This document shows positions 7,217-13,599 of a stretch of 13,599 bases of DNA, piece after piece. Positions within the stretch are counted from its first letter, which is position 1; every line of letters starts with the position of its first letter. This DNA is from Ignavibacteriota bacterium (lineage in GTDB: Bacteria > Bacteroidota > Ignavibacteria > Tepidaquicellales > Tepidaquicellaceae). A program made the translations under genes and the position numbers. Where the stretch lies: the NCBI GenBank assembly GCA_003135995.1, contig PNBM01000136.1:3544-17142 (forward strand). The letters are read 5' to 3'. Under the pieces are notes generated by a model. That model searched no databases and was not told the origin of the DNA. It was given only the letters and a program-made list of their open reading frames with translations.

Positions 7217-8497
7217 TTATTTCTCCAAATGTTTTAAATTTTTCTTGTTGCTTTTAATCGTTACTTTAATGCATGTCTTCAGATATTTAACATCTTTTAC
7301 TTCTGCTGTTTTATAAATATCGTTTAAGGTTTTATAATCATCCTTTTTTAATTTAATAATTTTTTCCGAAAAATCTTTTATCAGTTCTTCTTTAATAAGA
7401 TTAATCAATGAACTTGTATTTATTCCCTTTCGTGCAGAAATAAATATTGCATTTTTGTATTCTTCCTTTAATTTTTCAAACAAATCGAAATCACCGATTC
7501 TATCCACCTTATTAAAAACATTAAATATCACCTTATTCCCCGCACCTATTTCTTTCAAAGTTTTTTCAACTACTCCTATTTGCTCCTTATAATTGGGATT
7601 AGAAATATCTATGACGTGCAATAGAATATCCGATTCAACAACCTCCGACAATGTTGATTTGAAGGATTCAATCAGGTTATGCGGAAGATTTTTTATAAAT
7701 CCGACTGTATCGGAAACCAATACCTGCTTGGGATATTTAGACAACGAATCATCTTTTTTATTAATATTTAATTTCAGTAATCTCGTAGATGTATCGAGCG
7801 TCGCAAATAATTTATTTTCCACGAGCACATTCGAACCTGTAAGCAAATTCAGCAAAGTTGATTTACCAGCATTCGTATATCCGACCAAAGACAGACGTAC
7901 AAAATTCTTTCGCTCAAGCGCCTGAGTTTTTCTTTGCCTGTCGATTTTTTCAAGCTTCTCTTTTAATAATGATATTCGTGTTTTAATAAATCGCCTGTCA
8001 GTTTCTATCTGTGTTTCGCCCGGTCCCTTTGTTCCTATTCCGCCGTATTGTTTTGAAAGGTGAGTCCACTGTCTCGTAAGTCTCGGAAGCATGTATTCAA
8101 GCTGTGCAAGCTCCACCTGCAGTTTAGACTGTGATGTACGCGCATTGTTTGCAAAAATATCGAGAATCAGATTTGACTTATCGATTATCTTGCATTTTAT
8201 TTTCTCTTCGAGATTTCTCAGTTGTGTGAAAGCAAGTTCGTTTTCAAATATGACGAGAGAGATATTTTTTTCCTCGACGTATTCTGCAATTTCGTTTACT
8301 TTGCCTTTCCCGATTACGTATCTTGAATCAAATTTATCACTCGACTGGTAATAAGTCTTTACAACTTCAGCGCCCGCCGTTTCAGCCAGAAATTTCAATT
8401 CGTCCTGAGATTCCTTAAGATTTAATATATCTTTATTTTTCTTATTTAAAAAACTTACCAATACAGTTTTTTCGGTTTCTTTTTTCGTTTCAATCAT
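7217..8497 (-). CDS. hflX: GTPase HflX
   Basis: HflX is a cytoplasmic ribosome-associated GTPase that splits or rescues stalled 70S ribosomes, notably under heat stress. The 426 residues have the normal family layout. The N-terminal HflX domain (about 12-195) contains the signature YGGIGTKGPGETQIETDRR (151-169). The G domain (about 200-370) shows G1 GYTNAGKS (206-213), G2 FATLDTSTR, G3 DTVG (263-266), G4 NKVD (329-332) and G5 SARKG (354-358). A short C-terminal domain ends in NLKHLEK. The start is ATG 8497 with no Shine-Dalgarno; a TAGATTTG box lies only 14 bases upstream, so the leader should be very short. The last 18 codons are duplicated downstream, and the present C-terminus may have been supplied by an inserted element. 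It is probably monocistronic. Confidence 0.97.
   Translation of the reverse strand: MIETKKETEKTVLVSFLNKKNKDILNLKESQDELKFLAETAGAEVVKTYYQSSDKFDSRYVIGKGKVNEIAEYVEEKNISLVIFENELAFTQLRNLEEKIKCKIIDKSNLILDIFANNARTSQSKLQVELAQLEYMLPRLTRQWTHLSKQYGGIGTKGPGETQIETDRRFIKTRISLLKEKLEKIDRQRKTQALERKNFVRLSLVGYTNAGKSTLLNLLTGSNVLVENKLFATLDTSTRLLKLNINKKDDSLSKYPKQVLVSDTVGFIKNLPHNLIESFKSTLSEVVESDILLHVIDISNPNYKEQIGVVEKTLKEIGAGNKVIFNVFNKVDRIGDFDLFEKLKEEYKNAIFISARKGINTSSLINLIKEELIKDFSEKIIKLKKDDYKTLNDIYKTAEVKDVKYLKTCIKVTIKSNKKNLKHLEK
7222..7276. repeat. Direct repeat copy B: functional hflX 3' end
   Basis: This is the partner of 7095-7149 and lies inside the hflX coding sequence. It encodes TCIKVTIKSNKKNLKHLE; the following AAA TAA ends the gene at 7217. 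Similarity stops sharply at both edges, next to the stop codon and at the Thr-Cys codons. Confidence 0.85.
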
Positions 8498-8510
8498 AGT
8501 TTTAAATTAT

Positions 8511-8539
8511 CAAATCTATGTGTGATTTAAAAGAGAAAA
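8511..8539 (-). promoter_or_regulatory. hflX promoter, TTTG/TAnnTTTG type
   Basis: On the minus strand TTTT (8539-8536) is followed after 17 bases by TAGATTTG (8518-8511), a full match to the Bacteroidota -7 element. The predicted transcription start is near 8504, leaving a leader of fewer than ten bases before ATG 8497. Confidence 0.5.
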
Positions 8540-8629
8540 TTTGAATTTGATTATCTTATTCTTTGATGGGGCGGCTTAATTATTAATTTCTGCAGTGAGA
8601 TAATCAGTGTAATCAATTAAATCTGTGAT

Positions 8630-8662
8630 ATAAAACAAAAGGGAGCCGAAACGACTCCCTTT
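8630..8662 (-). terminator. Intrinsic terminator of the Asp-box gene
   Basis: On the minus strand AAAGGGAGTCG and CGGCTCCCTTT pair over 11 bp (one G-T pair) around a TTT loop and continue into TTGTTTT. It begins about 40 bases after the stop at 8704 and separates this gene from hflX. Confidence 0.9.
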
Positions 8663-8703
8663 CAAATACATAAATTAATTTCAACTGATTATATAATCTG
8701 TGA

Positions 8704-10671
8704 TTATTTCAACAGCATCATTTTTTTCATATCGATGAATTCATCGGCAAATATTTTGTAATAATAAATTCCTGATGATAATTTTGAACCATCGAATGCG
8801 AATGAATTTAATCCGGCTTTTTGTACAACACCATTAAGAATTGTAGAAACTTCTCTTCCCAATAAATCATATACTTTCAAAGTGACTTTCATTTCTTTAG
8901 GAAGATTGAATTCTATATTCGTTGTCGGGTTGAAAGGATTCGGATAATTCTGATACAACTGATAACCCTCTGAAATAGTATTATTATTTCCAACACCGCT
9001 TGGTGTGCTTCCGACTACAAGAGTATAAGTTCTCGTATGTGTTCTCGGTCCGCCGTTTTCAGCACCTGTTACGGTGACTGTGTAGGTTCCGTAGGAACAA
9101 TTCGAAGATGTTGTTGCATTTATTCTCAATGAATCCGGAGTACCTGTTAATACTTTAACATTGCTCGGTGTCCATGTGATTGTAAGCGTACCTACTGAAG
9201 GAGCAGGTGTTACAATCGCACTATATGTAACTGTTCCGCTGTAATTGCCCATCATCGGAATTCTAACATAGTTTACGGAAGTATTATTTGTGCTTAAATT
9301 ATCAGATGCTTTTGCGAATGACATTCCGTAATCAGGCAGATAAGCTGTGTAATCCTGCAAGCTGTTATTTTGTCCTGAGTAAATCGGGAAAGTAAATGTC
9401 CGACCTGACATCTGATTATAATCACCAATATAATAATGTTCTGTGCCCTGATATTGTTTAATAACATTGGGATTAAAGTTTTGATTAGAAACTTTAAAAT
9501 TCGGTGAGAATGTTGCGCCACCGTTTGTAGAGACAGCACCATAAATTTCAGTCAGTATATTCGAGGCATCGTTACGGGAGTCATACCAGGTTTCCCATAC
9601 TCTTCCCTGGTCATCGCAGGAAATACTTGTCATCCATTGGTCGGTTGTTGTTCCATCATCGTTTACCATAATAGGAAATTCCCATGATACTCCATGATTG
9701 GTAGTTCTTGCACAATATACATTAGCAATATCGGGACCGGGAGGATTAGAGGCATAAGAAATATATACATTTCCTCTGTAAGGTCCGTTCGACAAATCAG
9801 TACACGATTGCGGATGTCCGTTCGTTCTGATATTTCCTTTAACGCTGTATCTGCCGCTTGTAGCATTTATTGTGCCGGGTTCAACATAAGATGCAGCATT
9901 AATATTTGAACCAAAAGTTGCACCGCCATCTGTTGAAATTCTGCACACTGAACCTGAGCTTGTTAAGTAGATGCAAAATACTCTGCCTGTATAATCTACA
10001 ACTATTTGAGGACCTGGGTTTGTGGATGCAGACGAAGCTATGGCGTATGCCGATGACCAGGTTGCACCATTATTTGTGCTTCTGTAGAAATTTACTCCCT
10101 GTAGTGTCCCTGTCCAGAAATTTGCCGCATAAACGTTATTTTTATATGTACCGTTTGTCGGGTCACATGCAATCCATTCTTTATCATTAGTCGTTGAAGA
10201 AGTAACTACGACGTTTGAACCCCAGCTCTGTCCGCCGTTAGTTGATTTTTGAACTTGAATCTGTAAACCTGTTCCGAGAGTAGCAAAATAAAAATTTCCG
10301 AGACTATCTGAAGCAAGTACCGGGTCACCGGAACTTGTTACTACATTCGTATAACTCCAGCTTACTCCGCCGTTCGTTGTATAATAAATATAATTCGCGC
10401 CTGTAATAACCCTGTTATCCGTTGCAACAAAGTTTAGAGGATTTAACCTATTTACTGCAATAGCGCATTCCATAAATCCGGCGGTAGTTGAAATAATATA
10501 ATTATCAAATGAACCGACCGAAACAACCGAATTAATATTATCAACGCCATAAGGCTGAGTAGCCCACGCCTGAGGAAGTATAACCCTTGACGTAGGTATT
10601 GTATTATTCTGTGCGTTAATATTCAATGCGAACAGAAAAATAATAAAAATAAGAAAAAATGCTTTTTTCAT
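8704..10671 (-). CDS. Asp-box beta-propeller protein, T9SS cargo
   Basis: The 655-residue secreted protein starts with a signal peptide (MKKAFFLIFIIFLFALNINA, 1-20). Residues about 25-450 form a sialidase-type beta-propeller with six Asp-boxes: TTNGGVSW (98), STNGGQSW (143), STNNGATW (198), STDGGATF (246), TTNHGVSW (323) and STNGGATF (381). A beta-sandwich (Ig-like) segment follows at about 466-553. The type IX sorting domain (572-655) has NYPNPFNPTT, LKVYDLLGREV, LSSGIYYYKI and the terminal KKMMLLK. Many proteins with this layout are binding or structural; I see no N-terminal FRIP motif or arginine triad that would make it a sialidase. No Shine-Dalgarno precedes ATG 10671, and an intrinsic terminator lies 23 bases upstream, so its promoter must overlap or precede that hairpin. 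Confidence 0.87.
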   Translation of the reverse strand: MKKAFFLIFIIFLFALNINAQNNTIPTSRVILPQAWATQPYGVDNINSVVSVGSFDNYIISTTAGFMECAIAVNRLNPLNFVATDNRVITGANYIYYTTNGGVSWSYTNVVTSSGDPVLASDSLGNFYFATLGTGLQIQVQKSTNGGQSWGSNVVVTSSTTNDKEWIACDPTNGTYKNNVYAANFWTGTLQGVNFYRSTNNGATWSSAYAIASSASTNPGPQIVVDYTGRVFCIYLTSSGSVCRISTDGGATFGSNINAASYVEPGTINATSGRYSVKGNIRTNGHPQSCTDLSNGPYRGNVYISYASNPPGPDIANVYCARTTNHGVSWEFPIMVNDDGTTTDQWMTSISCDDQGRVWETWYDSRNDASNILTEIYGAVSTNGGATFSPNFKVSNQNFNPNVIKQYQGTEHYYIGDYNQMSGRTFTFPIYSGQNNSLQDYTAYLPDYGMSFAKASDNLSTNNTSVNYVRIPMMGNYSGTVTYSAIVTPAPSVGTLTITWTPSNVKVLTGTPDSLRINATTSSNCSYGTYTVTVTGAENGGPRTHTRTYTLVVGSTPSGVGNNNTISEGYQLYQNYPNPFNPTTNIEFNLPKEMKVTLKVYDLLGREVSTILNGVVQKAGLNSFAFDGSKLSSGIYYYKIFADEFIDMKKMMLLK

Positions 10672-10693
10672 TTTTGATATGATATATGAATTT

Positions 10694-10734
10694 TAAAAAA
10701 ATAGCTCATCCATAAATTTTCAGAATGAGCTATT
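10694..10734 (-). terminator. Intrinsic terminator between the two T9SS cargo genes
   Basis: On the minus strand AATAGCTCATTC and GGATGAGCTATT form a 12-bp stem with an 11-base AT-rich loop, followed directly by TTTTTTT. It lies 39 bases past the stop of the second YCF48-like gene and only 23 bases before the ATG of the 655-residue gene. Confidence 0.9.
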
Positions 10735-10741
10735 GTAATTA

Positions 10742-10770
10742 GAAACTTAACATAAAAAGCCAGCTACAAA
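10742..10770 (-). promoter_or_regulatory. Candidate promoter of the Asp-box gene
   Basis: On the minus strand TTTG (10770-10767) is followed after 17 bases by TAAGTTTC (10749-10742), 7 of 8 positions of TAnnTTTG. Initiation near 10735 would place the terminator-like hairpin at the very 5' end of the messenger. Confidence 0.35.
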
Positions 10771-10772
10771 CA

Positions 10773-12065
10773 TTATTTAACCAACATAAGCTTTTTAGTT
10801 GCTGAATAATCACCAGCTCTTAATGTATAATAATACGCACCTGATGATAATTTTGAAAAATCAAGCGTGTATGTGTAATTATTTGCCGTTTGCTGTTCAT
10901 TTACAACAGACATTACTTCATTACCTAAGACATTATAAACCTTTAAAGTAACGAATGATGTTTTCGGAATCGAATAATTTATAGTTGTTGTCGGATTAAA
11001 CGGATTCGGGAAATTTTGTTCCAATTTATAGGATACCGGCACCGAAGTGTTATTGTTATTTACTTCAGATAATATACCTGTGTATCTGTAAATTGTTCCG
11101 CCCGAGCAGCCAACCCAGCCCCGATTTACAGTTGCGAATGTCATGCCATAACCTGCGGCAGTCGTTGTGAATTGTTGTGTCCAGTTCACACCATTATTTG
11201 AACTGAATAAAATTACACCACCTGTTGTCCCTGCGCCGCATGTCCAGACATACGGGAAACCGGGAACAGCTTTTATTCCGAATTGTATTCCGGCGGGTAA
11301 ATATCCTGCTGACCAGGAGGTTCCACCATTTGTTGTTATATTATTTGCCAAAACCGCCGGTGTAGTTGACGTCATGACTGCAACACCGTTAATATTATTT
11401 GGTACAGCCATTCCGTAAGAATTAAGACCAGTGGATGCGGCAGAAGTAAATGTACTTCTTAAACCACCGTGATAAATTTTTGTATTATTTGTTCCAAACC
11501 AAATATGTCCTGTATCGCTTGTAAAATAAGAATTATTCCAACCGGCTTCTGACCCTGTGAAAGTAGGACCTGCAGCTGTCCAGTTAACACCTGCATTTGT
11601 TGTCCAGTAATAGCACCATGTAGTTGTTGCAGGATCTCCGATAATGAAACCTGTGTTTTGATTATAGAAATGGATGACGTCAACAAACGCTGTTACCGGG
11701 CTAGGCATACTCACAAATGTCCAGTGTGTACCACTGTTAGTTGTATGATATACACTACCATCATTTACACCAGCCCACGCTTCAGTAGCGCTGATTCCGC
11801 AAATTGAATATAAACCTGCAGCAGAGACCGGCATATCACCGGTTACGTTGGTCCATGTAGTTCCGGCATTAGTTGTTCTGATAACGTAACCTAATGTTTG
11901 AGAAGTCGAAGCCCCGCACATCCAGCAAGTCACAGTATCAACTGCCCATGCACTGTTTACATCTACTCCCGATACAGGATTTGTTTGTGCAGTCCAGGTC
12001 TGGGCAAACATATTTGTAGCAAAGAATAAAACCATCAGACTTACAAGTAACTTAAATTGTTTCAT
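10773..12065 (-). CDS. YCF48-like beta-propeller protein, T9SS cargo (copy 2)
   Basis: The protein has 430 residues from the preferred start ATG 12065. An in-frame ATG at 12083 is rejected because its first six codons contain the Shine-Dalgarno sequence GGAAGGAG, placed 5 bases before 12065. A signal peptide (MKQFKLLVSLMVLFFATNMFA) leads into a propeller with Asp-box-like turns TTNAGTTW, TTNSGTHW, TTNAGVNW, TTNGGTSW and SSNNGVNW. The C-terminal T9SS sorting domain has NFPNPFNPTT, LKVYNVLGNEV, LSSGAYYYTL and a final KKLMLVK. It is colinear with the copy at 5728-7026 apart from a one-residue difference after the signal peptide and a few changes near the C-terminus. The six cysteines shared by the pair may form disulfides or a ligand site. 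Function is otherwise unknown; surface or secreted location is likely. Confidence 0.9.
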   Translation of the reverse strand: MKQFKLLVSLMVLFFATNMFAQTWTAQTNPVSGVDVNSAWAVDTVTCWMCGASTSQTLGYVIRTTNAGTTWTNVTGDMPVSAAGLYSICGISATEAWAGVNDGSVYHTTNSGTHWTFVSMPSPVTAFVDVIHFYNQNTGFIIGDPATTTWCYYWTTNAGVNWTAAGPTFTGSEAGWNNSYFTSDTGHIWFGTNNTKIYHGGLRSTFTSAASTGLNSYGMAVPNNINGVAVMTSTTPAVLANNITTNGGTSWSAGYLPAGIQFGIKAVPGFPYVWTCGAGTTGGVILFSSNNGVNWTQQFTTTAAGYGMTFATVNRGWVGCSGGTIYRYTGILSEVNNNNTSVPVSYKLEQNFPNPFNPTTTINYSIPKTSFVTLKVYNVLGNEVMSVVNEQQTANNYTYTLDFSKLSSGAYYYTLRAGDYSATKKLMLVK

Positions 12066-12078
12066 TTTTACTCCTTCC

Positions 12079-12098
12079 TGCATATATTTCTATATGCA
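12079..12098 (-). promoter_or_regulatory. 5'-leader hairpin next to the ribosome binding site
   Basis: TGCATAT and ATATGCA form a perfect 7-bp stem with a six-base loop directly upstream of GGAAGGAG of the second YCF48-like gene. It could stabilise the messenger or modulate translation; its sequence is AT-rich and weak. Confidence 0.35.
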
Positions 12099-12541
12099 TA
12101 TCTTATTTATTTTTTAGTAAATTAATTATTCTTTTAAAATAAAGTTTAGTATCTTAAAACTAATTAATGCTTGTAATATAAGCAATATCATTTTTTCGAC
12201 TTTGATAATATTTTTTAGGGCTATTAAAATATCCTGATAGGCTTATTTAGAGATGTTTGTATGCTTTTTCCATCTTGATTCTTTATTAAATAAGACCATC
12301 ATTTATGTAAATAAATATTTCTATTTATCATGTGAATATTCCGTTCAGATGCAAAAAAATCAAAATTCGAGAGAAAAGGAGTATTTTAATATTATTAAAA
12401 CTATTAAATCTGTAAAATATATTGTTTAATCAGACTTTTTAAAATAATTAGCGCATGTACTAAATATATCGGATTGTTACTAATATATTAATTTGTTATA
12501 TTTTTTGATTATATTTGAATTTTTTGAAAGGATTAACAATT
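12099..12541. other. AT-rich divergent intergenic region
   Basis: This 440-base stretch lies between divergently transcribed genes and must hold the promoter of the minus-strand propeller gene as well as that of the plus-strand peroxiredoxin. I see no RNA gene, no strong GC-paired hairpin and no credible protein gene. A weak dyad, GCTT(7)AAGC, sits at 12169-12183. A 26-codon open frame at 12349-12429 lacks a ribosome binding site. Confidence 0.6.
12492..12517 (+). promoter_or_regulatory. Candidate promoter of the peroxiredoxin gene
   Basis: TATATTTG (12510-12517) fully matches the TAnnTTTG element; TTTG at 12492-12495 lies 14 bases upstream, shorter than the usual spacing. Transcription would begin near 12524, before AAAGGA and ATG 12542. 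Confidence 0.4.
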
Positions 12542-13027
12542 ATGAATTTACAAATCGGCGATTTAGCACCTGATTTCACATTAAAATCTAAAAATCAAAC
12601 CGGGGAAGTAATAGATATTTCCCTTAGTGATTATAAAGGTAAAAAAATAGTTTTATTATTTCATCCTCTTGCGTATACAGGTACTTGCACAACGGAAATG
12701 TGCACAGTCTCCGAAAGTTACGAATTATATTCTTCATTAGATGCAGTTGTTCTCGCAGTCGGAGTCGATTCAATATTCACTCAGGAAGCCTGGGCAAAAC
12801 AAAACGGAATTACTATTCCCCTGTTAAGTGATTTTAATAAAGAAGTTATAGAAAAATATGGTACAAAATATCCTGACGGAGGTTTTGTTTATGGAATTAA
12901 CGGCGTTTCGAGAAGGTCGGCTTTCGTTATCGATAAAGAAGGTAAAATCAGGTATAAAGAAATTTTAGATGATGCCGGAAAACTTCCAAATTTTGAAAAA
13001 ATAAAAGAGGTTTTGAAATCTTTATAA
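12542..13027 (+). CDS. Peroxiredoxin, BCP/AhpE type
   Basis: The 161-residue thioredoxin-fold peroxidase reduces hydrogen peroxide or organic peroxides. The motif P42-x3-T46-x2-C49 within HPLAYTGTCTTEMC places the peroxidatic cysteine at C49. C54, five residues on, matches the resolving position of BCP-type enzymes, so an atypical two-Cys cycle with thioredoxin is plausible. The conserved Arg lies in GVSRRSAFVID (121-131). No signal peptide is present, so it is cytoplasmic. The start is ATG 12542, preceded by AAAGGA at a 10-base spacing. An upstream in-frame TTG at 12515 is unlikely because it lies inside the predicted -7 element. ribF follows after 16 bases and may be co-transcribed. Confidence 0.93.
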   Translation: MNLQIGDLAPDFTLKSKNQTGEVIDISLSDYKGKKIVLLFHPLAYTGTCTTEMCTVSESYELYSSLDAVVLAVGVDSIFTQEAWAKQNGITIPLLSDFNKEVIEKYGTKYPDGGFVYGINGVSRRSAFVIDKEGKIRYKEILDDAGKLPNFEKIKEVLKSL

Positions 13028-13043
13028 AAGAATTTGAATTTTA

Positions 13044-13599
13044 ATGCAACTTTTAAGAGAATTAGATAAATCCTTTTACGATAAAAATAGCGTAGTAACT
13101 GTCGGAACCTTCGATGGCGTGCATCTTGGACACAGAAAAATAATTGAAGATTTAAATGATATAAAAACCGCAAAAAATTTACGAAGCGTTATAGTTACAT
13201 TTGATCCGCATCCGCAGATTATTTTAAGGAATAAGCATCATAAAGAAATAAAAATATTATCGACAATAGAAGAGAAAATCGGGTTATTTGAAAAATACGG
13301 CATAGATTTGGTTTATATTATAAATTTCACATATGAATTTTCTCAAACTATTGCTGAGAACTTTTATAAAGATTATTTGATTGATAATATTGGATTAACA
13401 GATATCGTTCTTGGATTTGACCATAACTTCGGAAAAAATCGTGAAGGGAATTACGAAACTCTCAACACACTGTCGGAAAAATATAGTTTTGATGTGCATC
13501 GCGTTGAGGAATTCAAAGTTGATGGTGAACATATTAACAGTACGCGTATCAGAAATTTGTTGTACGACGGTGAAATTGAAAAGGCGACAGGGCTGCTCG
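13044..13599 (+). CDS. ribF: Riboflavin kinase / FAD synthetase RibF, 5' part
   Basis: RibF converts riboflavin to FMN and FMN to FAD in the cytoplasm. The first 185 residues are visible, covering the FMN adenylyltransferase (nucleotidyltransferase) domain; the C-terminal riboflavin kinase domain lies beyond the window edge. Diagnostic motifs are TVGTFDGVHLGHRKII (19-34, with the GxFDGxHxGH nucleotide-binding loop), VTFDPHP (51-57), GFDHNFGKNREGN (124-136) and INSTRIR (164-170). The start is ATG 13044, 16 bases after the peroxiredoxin stop; no clear Shine-Dalgarno is seen. No internal stop or frameshift is visible in the part shown. Confidence 0.95.
   Translation, partial: MQLLRELDKSFYDKNSVVTVGTFDGVHLGHRKIIEDLNDIKTAKNLRSVIVTFDPHPQIILRNKHHKEIKILSTIEEKIGLFEKYGIDLVYIINFTYEFSQTIAENFYKDYLIDNIGLTDIVLGFDHNFGKNREGNYETLNTLSEKYSFDVHRVEEFKVDGEHINSTRIRNLLYDGEIEKATGLL

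Noticed and set aside
8704..10671. Sialidase enzyme
   Set aside because: Asp-boxes alone do not imply sialidase activity. The only RIP-like run is in the C-terminal Ig-like part (about residue 470), not the N-terminal FRIP position.
12066..12083. Upstream ATG of the second YCF48-like gene
   Set aside because: The six extra codons are the ribosome binding site of the ATG at 12065, and the paralogue starts at the equivalent of 12065.
12349..12429. 26-codon plus-strand frame in the intergenic region
   Set aside because: It has no ribosome binding site, no recognisable motif and low-complexity AT-rich coding.
12515..12541. Upstream TTG start for the peroxiredoxin
   Set aside because: It overlaps the TATATTTG promoter element. 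The ATG at 12542 has its own AAAGGA and gives the normal family N-terminus.

Overview
The window is AT-rich DNA. It most likely comes from the Ignavibacteria/Chlorobiota side of the Bacteroidota group. The evidence is three secreted beta-propeller proteins ending in a type IX secretion (Por) sorting domain with the NYPNPFNPTT-type signature, several promoter candidates of the Bacteroidota TTTG / TAnnTTTG type, many genes without a clear Shine-Dalgarno sequence, and a Cys-containing lipobox protein. This placement is inferred from motifs, not from a database search. There are nine complete genes on the minus strand, then one complete and one partial gene on the plus strand.

Positions 1-5496 hold five minus-strand genes in two tightly spaced groups. 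The upstream pair is a CHASE2-type membrane sensor without an output domain (4210-5496), followed 5 bases later by a secreted FecR-like protein (3401-4204). After 158 bases comes a three-gene operon with gaps of 3-4 bases: an unrecognised cytoplasmic protein with a possible YbjN/CesT-like N-terminal domain (1983-3242), a cytoplasmic trypsin-like protease fused to a zinc ribbon and another YbjN/CesT-like domain (885-1979), and a TPR lipoprotein (50-880). No convincing terminator separates the two groups, so all five may form one envelope-sensing and proteolysis module. This is the best candidate for an undescribed system here. A 29-codon open frame that reads like the start of a YggS-family protein lies between the groups on the other strand and may be a gene remnant.

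Positions 5668-12098 hold secreted or housekeeping genes, all minus strand. Two close paralogues of a YCF48-like T9SS cargo protein (5728-7026 and 10773-12065) flank the ribosome-rescue GTPase gene hflX (7217-8497) and a 655-residue Asp-box beta-propeller T9SS cargo (8704-10671). Strong intrinsic terminators follow both YCF48-like genes and the 655-residue gene. Directly downstream of hflX, 55 bp of its 3' coding end are duplicated around a 72-bp unit with a bulged 10-bp palindrome. The two copies differ mostly at synonymous or conservative positions, as expected if an element inserted into the 3' end and restored the reading frame.

Positions 12099-12541 are an AT-rich divergent intergenic region. 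To its right, on the plus strand, lie a BCP/AhpE-type peroxiredoxin (12542-13027) and, 16 bases on, the start of ribF (13044 to the window end), a bifunctional riboflavin kinase/FAD synthetase that is cut by the window edge.
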